Below, piece after piece: positions 31,563-41,600 of a DNA stretch of 64,000 bases (positions within the stretch are counted from its first letter, which is position 1; the number at the start of each line of letters is the position of its first letter). Source of the DNA: Isochrysis galbana. Taxonomy: Eukaryota > Haptophyta > Isochrysidales > Isochrysidaceae. Where the stretch lies: the NCBI GenBank assembly GCA_018136815.1, contig CM030931.1, positions 8,044,550 to 8,108,549 of the forward strand, written 5' to 3'. Below the pieces are notes generated by a model. It worked only from the letters and a program-made list of their open reading frames with translations. It was not told the origin of the DNA and did not search any database. The translations under genes were made by a program, and so were the position numbers.

Positions 31563-33326
31563 TCATACGACCTCCACTCGGGCCACAGGGAACAATACTC
31601 TGAGAATGCCCCAAGGGATGGGTTGGGAGTCGAGGGCGAATGCGAGGCCCTCAATGTTGAAGGCATCGGGAAACCAATACGGATGCCATGGATCCTGAGG
31701 CAGATGGGCCTCGTTAAGAGTGGAAAAAGTCCCGAACGGCTGGAGGTACATGCCACCCTTCATCTCCTGCGCCACTAGGCCCCCGCGTCCCTCCTCCGCA
31801 AAGAAGCCGCCAACCACGTCGAAAAGTGTGGCGAAAAGCGTGGCCGTCACGATCCAGCTTGATAGCCACACGACAAGGCTAGTCACCCCAAAGCGCAGAG
31901 CACGTGCTGACCATCCCATACGCAAATATGGCGCAACGAGGAGGTCGACGATCGCCGAGCTGATGAACCAGATGGTGAAAACATGATTGCTCACAAATAG
32001 TACAGGGTATACGACTAGCTCTTGTTGGTGCAGTCGAAGCAGAGGAGTCAGGATCGCGATGGTCGGTGTGAATGTGAACATGAATCCGGACACGTCTAGG
32101 TATTGGTCAGAGCGCCGATCCAGTGCTAAGGGCTTGAGATTCTCGATATCGGCAGCGGCAGTGCCGATGAAGAAGCCTTGGACCAGACATTCGTCAAGCT
32201 CAAGGACAAAGAGGATTGCGAGCGTGTTGAGGCAGATCGAGAGCGACGTTGAGCCCTCACCGAGTACAAAGAGCGGGATCGTCGAGACAAGGAGGGGCAG
32301 GAAGGTGAAGAAGCGGAGCAATTGCAAAATGCACATGCTGATTCGCCAAAAGCCACGCTCCCACCATCGCCCGTATTCAGACTGCTTGTCGTTATCGGGG
32401 TGCCGCGAGCTCTTCATGGGCGACCAACTCATCAAGCGCGCGTGTGCCAGCCGCACGTCGTCCACCTCCTGCTTCACCATTGACCCCGCCATCAGGCAAC
32501 AGAGGAGCAATGTGAGCCAGTCGTACCACAACATCCCGCGCACCGACTCATTGGCGACCACCGCCCAAGAAAGCACGTCACCCGTCATAGTCGTGCAACC
32601 ATCACAGAAGCGCGCGCGTGACGCGGGCGAAAGAGCAACCGCCCATTCATCACGCACATAAAAGACCTGCCCTCCAACCGACTCAGCCTGACGGATCAGG
32701 CGTGCAGCACGCGCATCAGGCGAGGCATTGAAGAAAGAGGTCGAATTTTGGAAGACTGGGGCGCGTTCCACCTCCTCATCGTTGCACAGAAGGGCTGGGA
32801 ACCCGCATGGATAGCACAAGGCGTCTTGGCGGGGAGCGTTGATGGGCCGATCGACCGCATTATCGAGTGCAGTTGTCGACGTGTCGCCCAGGAAGTAGTC
32901 TCCTGTCGGCACACAGAAGGCGCCGAGGGGGCAGTCATCGTCGCCGCCGCACGAGCCGAAGAAGGTATCACCGAGTGCACGCGAGATTGCAAAGAGGGAG
33001 ACCATCTGCACGAAGAGAAGCGCGGCGCACGAGAGGAGCCAGAGCACGCGCTTCGTAGACGTCCCACGTCGCTCGAGCGAGTATGTGATGGCGGCTTGGT
33101 GCCACGACCCGGGGATGGGCCGCAGGGAGAGCTCAGTCGCAGCCTCAGCCTCAGCCTCAGCCTCAGCCTCAGCCTCAGCCTCAGCCTCAGCCTCAGCCTC
33201 AGCCTCAGCCTCAGCCTCAGCCTCATACTTGGAGGCGGCCTCGCCGAGCCGGCCGAGCTGGGCCGAAGGAGCCAAGTCATTCGAGCCCAGGGAGAGAGAG
33301 CGGCGTAGAGCAGCGAGAAGACGCAT
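31563..33326 (-). CDS. Polytopic membrane protein with Glu-Ala repeat, unknown function
   Basis: A single exon of 587 residues if started at ATG 33326 (MRLLAALRRS); the frame is open to 33494. After about 30 residues comes an (EA)n tract encoded by a GCCTCA hexanucleotide array on the plus strand. A membrane span (VLWLLSCAALLFVQMVSLFA) follows. A Cys-rich extracytosolic region then includes CGGDDDCPLGAFC, CYPCG and NST/NES glycosylation sites. At least six more hydrophobic spans extend to the C-terminus (such as LLRFFTFLPLLVSTIPLFVL and SLVVWLSSWIVTATLFATLF). The N-linked sites between the first and second spans suggest that loop is lumenal or outside. I do not recognise the family; a channel or receptor is possible but unsupported. 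Confidence 0.8.
   Translation of the reverse strand: MRLLAALRRSLSLGSNDLAPSAQLGRLGEAASKYEAEAEAEAEAEAEAEAEAEAEAEAEAEAATELSLRPIPGSWHQAAITYSLERRGTSTKRVLWLLSCAALLFVQMVSLFAISRALGDTFFGSCGGDDDCPLGAFCVPTGDYFLGDTSTTALDNAVDRPINAPRQDALCYPCGFPALLCNDEEVERAPVFQNSTSFFNASPDARAARLIRQAESVGGQVFYVRDEWAVALSPASRARFCDGCTTMTGDVLSWAVVANESVRGMLWYDWLTLLLCCLMAGSMVKQEVDDVRLAHARLMSWSPMKSSRHPDNDKQSEYGRWWERGFWRISMCILQLLRFFTFLPLLVSTIPLFVLGEGSTSLSICLNTLAILFVLELDECLVQGFFIGTAAADIENLKPLALDRRSDQYLDVSGFMFTFTPTIAILTPLLRLHQQELVVYPVLFVSNHVFTIWFISSAIVDLLVAPYLRMGWSARALRFGVTSLVVWLSSWIVTATLFATLFDVVGGFFAEEGRGGLVAQEMKGGMYLQPFGTFSTLNEAHLPQDPWHPYWFPDAFNIEGLAFALDSQPIPWGILRVLFPVARVEVV
33134..33224. repeat. (GCCTCA)n hexanucleotide array within a CDS
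   Basis: About fifteen perfect copies of GCCTCA, reading as alternating Glu-Ala in the minus-strand gene. The uniform codons mean recent expansion at DNA level. Length changes keep the frame. Confidence 0.95.
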
Positions 33327-33705
33327 TCGCGCAGCGAGAGAGATAGAGAAGAGGATAGAGAAGAGGGAGGAGGAGGGAGAGGAGGGAAGGTTTGCAGGAG
33401 AACCAAGGTGTGAGCGAGGCGCGAGCGAGCCGCAGAGCGCAGAAGGCAGGGCAGAAGGAAGAGAGGGTGGAGGGCGAGCGAGACCAGAGGTCAATGGAGG
33501 AGTAAGAAATAGGGGGCGGAAACGACGGCGTGGGGGAGGATGGCGAGGGAGAGGAAAAGAAGGGGAGAGAGAATGGAACTGAGTGAAAATGAGAAAAACT
33601 CGCGAAAAATACTCTCTCCTCTCCGCTCTCTCATCCTGTCGCCCTTAGAGAGAGAGAGAGAGAGGCAGAGAGAAAGAGAGAGGCAGAGAAAAAGAGGGAG
33701 AGGGA

Positions 33706-33740
<35 letters not shown>

Positions 33741-34613
33741 TGGAGAGAGAGAGAGAGAGAGAGGTCCCCCCCCCCAACTCTCACGCTGATGATTGAGGAC
33801 CTGCCAGCCAGAGAAGATGCGCTCTATTTTCGGTCTCTCCACGACTCCTCTCGCGCGAGCTCCACGATACTCCGTGAGAACATGGCGGACCCTGAAAACA
33901 TGGCGGACCCTGAATATAAATAAGAAAATTATGCCACTGCGCCCTCTAATACACGGAGCCGCTGGCCGAGGCTGCACGCACGTGACAGTGTGACAGTCCT
34001 CTCCCTCTTACGCTCGAAGCGAGTCTTCAGCGACTCATTTCTAATTTCCGGCCACGCCCCCCTCCTCCGCCGCGCGAGCCGAGCCAACAATTTTAGAAAC
34101 AGCAAAAACAAAATTCGAGTCGCGTATTTCGAGACCAAAATCTGCAAATCTGGGCTTGCGACCATGGGGCATGGGGAATCCGAATCTGTGTCTGATGTGT
34201 CAGTAGCCATACGTGGAACGGTTCAACTGTGAGTGTGGGCGCGTACCTTACACGAATATTCTTGCCTGCAGCCTTTAGATGGTAGATGGGCAGGAATACA
34301 GGAATACAAAATACAACACAAAGGTCCTCTAAGGGCTCCGAGAGTTCCCAGAGGGCTGGCAGCTGGCAGAGGCAACGAGGCAACCGGGGGCCAGGGGGCA
34401 GTGGAGGCTGGGAGGCTAGGGCTCAGCCCCTGGCCTCTGGCCTCCCATGCCTCTCCCACGCTCGCCTCGCCAGCCATGGGTGCCCCTCCTAGATGTGAAA
34501 CACGGCAGGGGGGGCCTCCAAACGCAGCAAATACGGCTTGTATTTGGCTTTTCTAGAAACACGGGAACCTCGCAAACACGGCATGCTGCTAGGGAGGGCG
34601 TTTGATAAAACAT
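33327..34613. other. Intergenic GA-rich region, no supported gene
   Basis: 33330-33780 is purine-rich with GA runs at 33647-33660 and 33715-33763, the upstream region of the membrane-protein gene. 34320-34490 resembles the B part of repeat C (CTCCCACGCTCGCCTCGCCAG) in diverged form. TGTTTT-like words occur near 34540-34600. Confidence 0.5.
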
Positions 34614-35560
34614 CTGAGCGTTAGTACCACTACTGCCACTAGCCCGGTACTATCACGACACCCCTCAGCGCACCTGCCCGTACGCCTTGACGTGTGCTGT
34701 CGCTAGACACATACGCATATGCACCCCTCCGAATCTCCCCCCTCGCAAACCCCCGGCTCCCATTATAACTCCCCACAAGCTACAATGATTGACAATGAGG
34801 GAAAACCCATTGAGGCGGACCGACCTACGTCGGGCGACTCTCCGGGGAAAAACACCGGGGGGGGGGGGGGAACCTCTCGTCTTGAAAAGAAACGGCCCTT
34901 ACAGCTCTCGCCGCGAGCTGTCCTCGAGAAATAAAAGACTGCACCCCGAGATACCTGCCACCGTGGTTCCCGTAGGCGCCTTGAGCCTCTCCCTCCTCAT
35001 CTCCTCATCCCCCTCCTGTCGCCAGCCGCCCCCCTCCGCCCGTTTGCTAACGCAAACGAGTCTCGTTTCTCACCGCACTCCATCGGGGGGGGAGCAAAAC
35101 CCCCCCTCTCCCTCTCTCCATTCTCCTCCACCTCTGTCCCTGCGGCGCGTCGCCATGCGGCGCGCCACGGCCTGCTCTCAGAGGCCCTTTGGGGGCTCCC
35201 AGAGGGCCAGAGGGCCAGCCAGGGCAGCTCAGGGGGCAGTGGAGGCTGGGGCTCAGCCCTTGGCCCCCCCTGCCTCTCCCACGCTTGCCCCGCTGGCCCC
35301 GGGAGCCGCCCGAAGCCCTCTGTCTGCCTGGCGACCAGGGATGGGGGGGGAGTCAGCTCGAGGGCAGGCCCATGCTGGGCGTGGGAGTGCGAGTCACGGC
35401 CCGCGCCCACTAGGGGTCTGGGCCAGAGTGTTGATTGCCCAGCCCCTGCCAAAGGGCAGGGGCTGGGGTGGATTGTACGGGCCCACCCCGGGGGTGTCCG
35501 CGATGGAGAGAGGGGGGCGCGAGGCCCCCATTGACCCCCACTTATAAAAGTAGGTTGAGG
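34614..35560 (+). repeat. Dispersed repeat C+B, near full-length copy 2
   Basis: Parallel to 30146-31075 through both ends and the CGTTTGCTAACGC hairpin, with small indels. About 3.5 kb separates the two in the same orientation. Confidence 0.88.
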
Positions 35561-35689
35561 GGAGGGCGTTTGAAACACTACGGTGAAAACGGACTGTTTT
35601 TGGCCTCTGTACAAATAACACGGTAAGCGGTAAGCCCGTGTTTACCATGTATATGTATAGGGTGCCCCTTACCCCTGAGAGGCCTGTGT

Positions 35690-35980
35690 ATGCGTGGCGA
35701 CCAAGCAAGATGGGGGGTGAGTCCGCTCGAGGGCACGCCGAGTGCGGGTGCGGGGAGTGGGAGTGTGGGAGTGCGACTCACGACCCGCGCCCACTAGGAC
35801 TCGGGGTCTCGGGGTGCCTGCTGAGTCAGATTGTGATGAGTGGTCAGCCCCTGCCAGAAGGCAGGGGCTGAGGTTGGTTGTGCAGGCCCACCCAGGAGGG
35901 AATCTGAATGGAGTGAGGGGGCCGCGAGGCCCCCATAGACCCCCACTAATAGTGGCCACTAACCACTAGTGAAAGTAGGT
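35690..35980 (+). repeat. Dispersed repeat B, separate 3' copy
   Basis: Repeats the right part only: GTGGCGACCAAG, GAGTCCGCTCGAGGGCA, CAGCCCCTGCCAGAAGG and CCCCCACTAATAG. The end is altered by a short inverted TAGTGG/CCACTA duplication. Just upstream, 35570-35640 carries TGTTTTTGG/AACACGG low-complexity words. 35981-36271 has no gene. Confidence 0.75.
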
Positions 35981-36271
35981 TGGACCCAGGGACAGGCGGC
36001 AGAAGGGGCATCGTAGCAATGGCGCGCTGCGCGCTATGCACTAGCATATGTACGAGTGCACGCATCTAGTTGTAGCTACTGGCACACTAACCATGGTCAA
36101 AACTCTGAAGTTGCGTGGTTTCTCGCCTGCAACGAAGCGGTAAGAATGTACATAGCCCTATCAACTCGGGCTTGGCTGCCTAGGTCGCCAGCGGTTGTTT
36201 GCAACTATCTGTACCCGGCCTGCTCTAGCCCACTGCCCCCCGAAATGTAATCTAGCGTCTAGCAACCGCAG

Positions 36272-37129
36272 CTACCATGGAATCTGTTCTCGATGCCGCC
36301 AAAATTTTCCGGATTCGAGCTTGATATGTGGTTGTGATCCAAGGTTCTTGTTGCCTCTTGAGGCTGAGATGAGCCAAGCAATATCCTCCGCTGCCTGTTG
36401 CGGCGTCAAGGCGTCCTCTGGTGGCTCAAGTGAGCACATCCGTGTCCTTACATCACCTGGACACACCGCTGCCAGCCACACATTACTTTCAGCCGAGGGG
36501 GGCATGTGGGACGCCATGAGGCGTGTGTAAGCATTCAACGCTGCCTTGGAGAGAGCGTAGGCAGGCGTTGGTCCGAATGCTGGCGGCATTTCGGGAAAAG
36601 CAAAACCGTCGCGTCCACGAGCGACACGTGCGAGCACTCGCATGAGTTCGCGGTCGGATTCTATGGACCTAAAGTGCGCTTGGAGAGCTGAATGGAGGTA
36701 GAGGAGCTCACCATCACCAGAAGAGATGTTGATCACACAGCCCCGACGGCGGCGAAGCATGCCGGGGAGAACTGCATGCGTCAGAGCGCGCGGCGCCATT
36801 ACATTGACGTAGATAGTTCGCCTGGCACACTCACGCGTCCACCCTGGATCGCATACGCCAGCATTGTTGACCAGCACATCGACCTCTTCCTCCTCACAGT
36901 ACTGGCCAAGACGGTGCGTGCTGCGAGGGCATGCGGCGTCGAAGACCGCATCGTAGGCCTCCGCACCGCACCCGTTGGTGCGCATCTGCCGTGCTTCCTC
37001 GGCGCACGCGTGGCTGTCCCTGCCGGCGAGGAGGATCCTCGCTCCCTGCAAAGAGAGCTGCTGAGCGAGCGCGAGGCCAATCCCGCGGTTGGCGCCAGTG
37101 ATGAGTGCGGTGGTGCCATCAAGTATCAT
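36272..37129 (-). CDS. Short-chain dehydrogenase/reductase (SDR)
   Basis: A 285-residue intronless NAD(P)-dependent oxidoreductase of the classical SDR type. It has the cofactor motif TGANRGIG (residues 11-18), NNAG (88-91), a catalytic Ser in NISSGDG (135-141) and YALSKAA with Tyr191 and Lys195, all at normal spacing. Arg at the end of the second strand region (AGRDSH) suggests NADP preference, which is inference. An insertion of about 35 residues between the Ser and Tyr motifs recalls carbonyl reductases. Substrate not predictable. The neighbour at 37476 is divergent, 346 bases away. Confidence 0.92.
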   Translation of the reverse strand: MILDGTTALITGANRGIGLALAQQLSLQGARILLAGRDSHACAEEARQMRTNGCGAEAYDAVFDAACPRSTHRLGQYCEEEEVDVLVNNAGVCDPGWTRECARRTIYVNVMAPRALTHAVLPGMLRRRRGCVINISSGDGELLYLHSALQAHFRSIESDRELMRVLARVARGRDGFAFPEMPPAFGPTPAYALSKAALNAYTRLMASHMPPSAESNVWLAAVCPGDVRTRMCSLEPPEDALTPQQAAEDIAWLISASRGNKNLGSQPHIKLESGKFWRHREQIPW

Positions 37130-37475
37130 AGATGCGCGAGTCGAAGTGTGAGGAGAGGGGAGCGGAAGTTAGAGGTAGCTAGCGAATCGAGGGAGAAGGA
37201 GGAGAGGGAAACAGAGGGCCGGGGAGGAAAGCAGGAGAACCAGAATGGTCGATGGAGGAGGAGCGTCCGGGCTGGCTGGACACTTCGTCACGCCTATTCC
37301 GACTAGAGTAGAGCAGAGAAAAAATAGTGGAGCTCTAAAGATAGGCTAGCTAGCGATAGCGGTGCCACACACTAAGCGGGCGAGCGTCGCACAAATGAGT
37401 GCCCGAGCTAGACACTGTTTAAAGAGATACGAAAAGAATTGAAGTTTCCCCTGAGTTTTGCGCAGGTCGTCGCCG

Positions 37476-37700
37476 ATGGCGCGAGTGAGTCACCGGTTCG
37501 TCGACGACGAGGAAGTCGAGGACGAGGGGGCCTCGCTGCTCACAGGCTCGGAGACCAAGACGCGCGTGTCATACCACGCCGACCATGACGCCCTGCGCAC
37601 GCCCCTGCTGCTCGGGCTCGCCGTCCGCCTCGTCTGCTTTGTGGTCGGTGGCGCCTTGGGCTGGGTCCTCTTGAGCAGGGGTTTGCCATGGGACAGATGA
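37476..37700 (+). CDS. Small single-span membrane protein, hypothetical
   Basis: A 74-residue product with an acidic N-terminal part (FVDDEEVEDEGASLL) and one hydrophobic helix (LLLGLAVRLVCFVVGGALGW) near the C-terminus, ending GLPWDR. The frame is also open from 37458; ATG 37476 has the better context (GCCGATGG). Shape fits a tail-anchored or small secretory-pathway protein. No homologue recognised. Confidence 0.5.
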   Translation: MARVSHRFVDDEEVEDEGASLLTGSETKTRVSYHADHDALRTPLLLGLAVRLVCFVVGGALGWVLLSRGLPWDR

Positions 37701-38363
37701 GAGAAATGCGCGCTCTCGCTGCAATCTGAAGGCCGGGACGAGCGCGAGTCCGCGTATGTGCAGAGCCTGGTGATGGCATTGAGCGGGGGAAAGTAGCAGA
37801 GGCCTCCACTCTGGCGGGAGGACGGGTGAGTGCAGGAGAGCCGGAGAGAGTCGGCTGAGACGGATGGCGAATGATCGAGGGCCTGCGATTGGGTCTCACT
37901 CAATCGTGCCAAGGGGGAAATGCCTGTCGACCTCCTTGCAGATGATTTGTACCATTGCAACTCATTTGCCCGGTAACAATTTGCTCCACCTTTGAATCCT
38001 CGATGGTACTGTCACTTTGTGCATAAGGGCGGTATTCGCTTCGCCAATCACATTGCCATGCTGAGCCCCAGCTTGTTGCAGGCCACTGCTTTCTCATGTC
38101 GTGGTGCGATACTGGGATGAGGGCTGAGAGTCGAGAAGTCTTCGTCGCTCAAGCAAGACTATTGACAAAGCGTGCGATCGATGACACACTGAATTCTCCT
38201 TGCTGCTCACAACTTGTGTCTTAAGGTAGTAGGTGCAACTAGCGGCGGGCCCTCTATTGGTCCCATGGCGGCGGCCGTGCTCGTACTCTGCCACAGGCCT
38301 GGGGCGGTAGCTCCAGAATGCACTGCAAGATGTCGGCTGGGCTGCAGCTAGGGACAGGGATCG
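37701..38363. other. Intergenic region, no gene seen
   Basis: Mixed sequence with short overlapping frames only. Confidence 0.45.
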
Positions 38364-38663
38364 ATGAGCGGCACAACATCATTCAAGGGTGTGGCGCCTG
38401 CCCCTGAGTCATTCCGGCATGGGAGAGCCTTTCCTTCTCCCTCTCCGCCACGCCAATACAGCAGCGTAGAGCGACCGCAATGGCGATCTGGCGGGCATGT
38501 GCGCTCCCTCCTGGGCCCAGGCGCGGGGCAGGTCGACCCTACCGATATGTGGGGCGACTGCAGTGCTGCTGAGCGCGCACGCGTGGCCGCAGCTGCCGCG
38601 CTCAAACGGCTCTTCTGGCAGGCGCTCATCGTTAGCGTTGAACGTCTGCACGCGAGGCGGTAG
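38364..38663 (+). CDS. Hypothetical small protein, 99 residues
   Basis: Starts MSGTTSFKGVAPAPES. It is Pro/Ser-rich in its first half, and the second half looks helical (AERARVAAAAALKRLFWQAL) with a basic end. No known domain. An antisense frame covers the same stretch, so coding is plausible but unproven. Confidence 0.35.
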   Translation: MSGTTSFKGVAPAPESFRHGRAFPSPSPPRQYSSVERPQWRSGGHVRSLLGPGAGQVDPTDMWGDCSAAERARVAAAAALKRLFWQALIVSVERLHARR

Positions 38664-39511
38664 AATTCGAGCTGCTGGTTGCCACGAGCGGCGCTCCTCG
38701 GCTATGGCCATGAGGTGCATCCAGTTTCATCCAGGGTGCCTTTGGGCTCAATCCGCACGGGCTTAGATTGCTCCTAAGAGCCTGCTAGACTCCGCGCTTT
38801 GCGCTGGAATTGAAATCGCCGGATACCTTGAGGATGCGCAAGAAGCGTCCTTGTCGTACGGACTGGTGTTTATGGTGAAGTTTGAGATAGGTTTGAGGGG
38901 CTCCCACTCCAACTAGGGCTCATTTCGAAAGATGCACACTGCAGTAGCTTCGACTCCAAAATTTGTCTTGACTTTGCCCCGTATATATATCTGCGACTGA
39001 TTTTGGACCACCTCAACTCGATGAGGATGAAAATGGTATGAGGTCGAACAGATTCAAATTAGGCGAGGAGCGTTCATTCGGTCGCTCACCCTCCATTGCG
39101 CTTTTCCCGCAATCCCTCGTTGACGTGCAATGTTGCACAACAACGCAACAACAACAACAAAGATGTGAAAGATCGGGCCGAGGCTTGGCCGCTAATGCTA
39201 ATGCGAAATGCAGCCCTTGGAACGAGATTGAGATTGTTTTGGCACGATCCCGCTCGCAATTGTGTCCTCGTCGAGCCAAGGGTCTCTGCCTCAAGGCGCG
39301 ATGCCCATCTGTATGCGCCAGTGCGCCAATTTTAGGATGTGTATAGTATACGATAGAGTACAGAATATCTTCTCGCCGTAGAAAAGCTGGTGCCGTATCG
39401 CTGGCACATCACAAGAGATCTGTGTTTCGGGTTCCGTTTTTACTTATGGGATTCATAATAAGAGCTGGGCGTTAGAGGCTTGGGGAAGGGGAGGACGGCA
39501 GCGGCGGCGGT
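38664..39511. other. Intergenic region, no gene seen
   Basis: It contains a short AT run (GTATATATAT at 38980) and a CAACAACAA run at 39139-39162. The last 60 bases lead into the roadblock gene. Confidence 0.45.
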
Positions 39512-40024
39512 ATGGCAGATGAAGAGTACCTGGAGCCCGCGGCGGCTGCCCCAGCGCCCCCTGCGTACGCGGACGTGGTGTCTCGTTCAGGCGAGAGTGA
39601 GCGTCTGATGGAGCTGACGTTCGAGCGGCTGCTCGGCGTGCACGGCGTACTGGGTATTGTCATTTTTCGATCAGATGGAAGTGTGTTGAAGTCAAGTCTT
39701 GAGCCGAAGGAAGCTGTTGTGCTGGCTACTGGGGCTTCGCAGGCGCTGGCGCGAGCGGTGGGCTGTGTGAATGAACCACTCAGTCAGCTGGTGATACGGA
39801 CCACCAAGCATGAAATGCTTCTGAGCTGCTCAGAGAGGTTTGGGAGCGGAGAAGGCTACGGCATAGCAGTGATGCAGGACCCCAATTTGGTGGTCGAGAA
39901 GAAGGTGGGTGTCAAGGAGCTGGTTGCAAAGATGCGGAAGTTGGGACTGGAAATTCCGCCCGGCGCAGACCGCGCCTGGCTGCTTGAGCTGCTCGAGAAT
40001 GAGATGATGCGACGAGGGATGTAA
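39512..40024 (+). CDS. Roadblock/LC7-domain protein (dynein light chain-like) with extensions
   Basis: A 170-residue protein. Residues 33-124 are a roadblock/LC7 fold: LMELTFERLLGVHGVLGIVI, DGSVLKSSL, LVIRTTKHEMLLSC, GIAVMQDP. Family members are dynein light chains or small-GTPase scaffolds (Ragulator-type) of about 100 residues. Here an Ala/Pro-rich N-terminal tail and a 46-residue helical C-terminal extension (VKELVAKMRKLGLEIPP, LLELLENEMMRRG) are added. Start at 39512 is the only ATG before the domain. Dynein light chain is the first guess; the extension leaves room for another partner. Confidence 0.83.
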   Translation: MADEEYLEPAAAAPAPPAYADVVSRSGESERLMELTFERLLGVHGVLGIVIFRSDGSVLKSSLEPKEAVVLATGASQALARAVGCVNEPLSQLVIRTTKHEMLLSCSERFGSGEGYGIAVMQDPNLVVEKKVGVKELVAKMRKLGLEIPPGADRAWLLELLENEMMRRGM

Positions 40025-40449
40025 TGACCCGTGGATCAGGCACGGAAGTGGGTAGATGGGGAGGCGAGGCATACACGTTAAGGTTGTGTTGAGATGCGGC
40101 CATAATGTTGGCAGGGGCACCGAACAAGCGGGGACGTGGGAGAAGATTTTTGCTGGACGCGGGAGCGCCAGTAATAGCTCCACGGGCGCCTTCTTCAAAT
40201 GGGGATTTTACGTAGGGTTGTTGCGGGATCCTTCCAAAGGACCAAGCCATCCATCAATAATCGTAATCAATCAATAATACTGGGTTGCTGTTTGAAAACA
40301 CAACCATCGTAATACTATCGCGTGTCACTGATATTATGATTGGTCGCCATGGTGCCCCTCCTCCCCCCCCTACACCCGCCCTGTCGCCCCCCCTCATGGC
40401 TCATGGGGGGCGAGAAAAACCACCCGCTCTCCTTGTCCTTGACGCGCTT
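40025..40449. other. Intergenic region 3' of roadblock gene, no gene seen
   Basis: Short frames only. A C-rich block at 40355-40400 resembles the G/C-run end of repeat A in diverged form. Confidence 0.45.
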
Positions 40450-40615
40450 GTCGCATTCATCCTAGATGATCTACTAGATGCTAGGTGATGCGATTTCCAG
40501 GCCCTTTTCTCCAGATCCTTCATCGTGCGGCCACACGGTGTGACACGGTGAAGTTCAGGCACATCTAGCTAGTGTTGTAAGGGTCCGTCCCTAGCTTGTC
40601 GTAGCGAAGCTCGTT
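40450..40615 (+). repeat. Dispersed repeat D, copy 1
   Basis: Matches 58106-58225: GTCGCATTCATCCTAGATGAT, then CGTGCGGCCACACGG and GTCCGTCCCTAGC. At 58106 the repeat lies directly beside a Ty3/gypsy integrase fossil, so it may be part of that element family. Confidence 0.7.
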
Positions 40616-40789
40616 TCCTATTTGGGAAAGGTGTCGTTCCGTCAATTGTGGGACATCAGTCGAATTGAGCCATCAAATGTCCACAGTTGTATCATAGAGC
40701 ATTATTTTAAAATTAAATGAAGACTAGCATAACAACTTGTTTCTCTGCTTTCCCCCGCGCCCCGAGGGAGACGCCGTGTCAAGGCTTTT

Positions 40790-41146
40790 CCTCTGCGTTT
40801 CCTCTAAGGCCGACAACTACATAAACACACAATTTAAGAGATATTTCGCACGGAGCATCTGTGATGACTTGCAATCACATCGGTGCACGCCGTGCATGGG
40901 CACGGCGCGATGTGCATCGGTCCCCCCCGCGGAGACGCCGTGCGTGCGCATGTAAACTCGTTCCATCTGCGTACCCCCTGAGGCCCACAACTACGTAAAC
41001 TAGCCGTATAAGAATAAGAATAAGAGATGTTTGTTTCTTTACGCAGCACGTGTGATGACTTGCAATCACATCGGTGCACGCCGTGCGTGGGCACGGCGCG
41101 ATGTGCATCGGCGCCCCCCGCGGGGGCGCCGTGCGTGCGCATAGCA
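40790..41146 (+). repeat. Tandem duplication with 191-base period
   Basis: Two copies contain GATGACTTGCAATCACATCG (at 40863 and 41054), GGGCACGGCGCGATGTGCAT and CGCCGTGCGTGCGCAT. Copy 2 carries a perfect 9-bp stem with a 3-base loop at 41110-41130 (GGCGCCCCC-CGC-GGGGGCGCC). Confidence 0.85.
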
Positions 41147-41394
41147 ACTTCCAGGAAGGTGCACGCCGTGCGTTCACTCTTTCCGCGGGGGAACTCTGGG
41201 CTTTGGGCGCGGAAGACGGTGTCGCATTCGCGAATCGACGCTCGTTAGGCTTCTCTTCGTCGTTCGGCATTTATCGTTATAATTCTCTCGTTCTCGTTCT
41301 CGGTCAAAAGCTTCGCTTGGATGCATAGGATCTTGGGTTGTGGAGCGCCCTCTCTCTTTCTCTCGAAGAGAAGGGAAGTTTCCCCACCTTTCTC

Positions 41395-41600
41395 CCTCCC
41401 AGGCGCCTTGCAACTAGGTTTAATTCGCTATCTTCTCCGCGCTTCTCTATCTACTCCAGTGATTGCAATCAGGTTTAATTTGCAATCTCTTCGCATCTCC
41501 CCCTTAGGCACACCGCATCTCTCTCGTCTTATTCGATAAGTCTCTTGGAATCCTGTGCGGCAGGATTGCCCCTCGTTTCCGTTATGGTGCGATTCCCCTT
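41395..41600 (+). repeat. Dispersed repeat E, copy 2
   Basis: Reverse complement of bases 1-225. It continues to the right into 41780-41845, which is the reverse complement of 15055-15110. 41601-42427 has no supported gene, although a short frame at 41884-41988 begins MTVHAKDQLSEWNGLCGDCK. Confidence 0.65.

Noticed and set aside
33134-33224. Regular hexamer array considered as CRISPR-like
   Set aside because: No spacers between units and it lies in frame inside a eukaryotic coding region.
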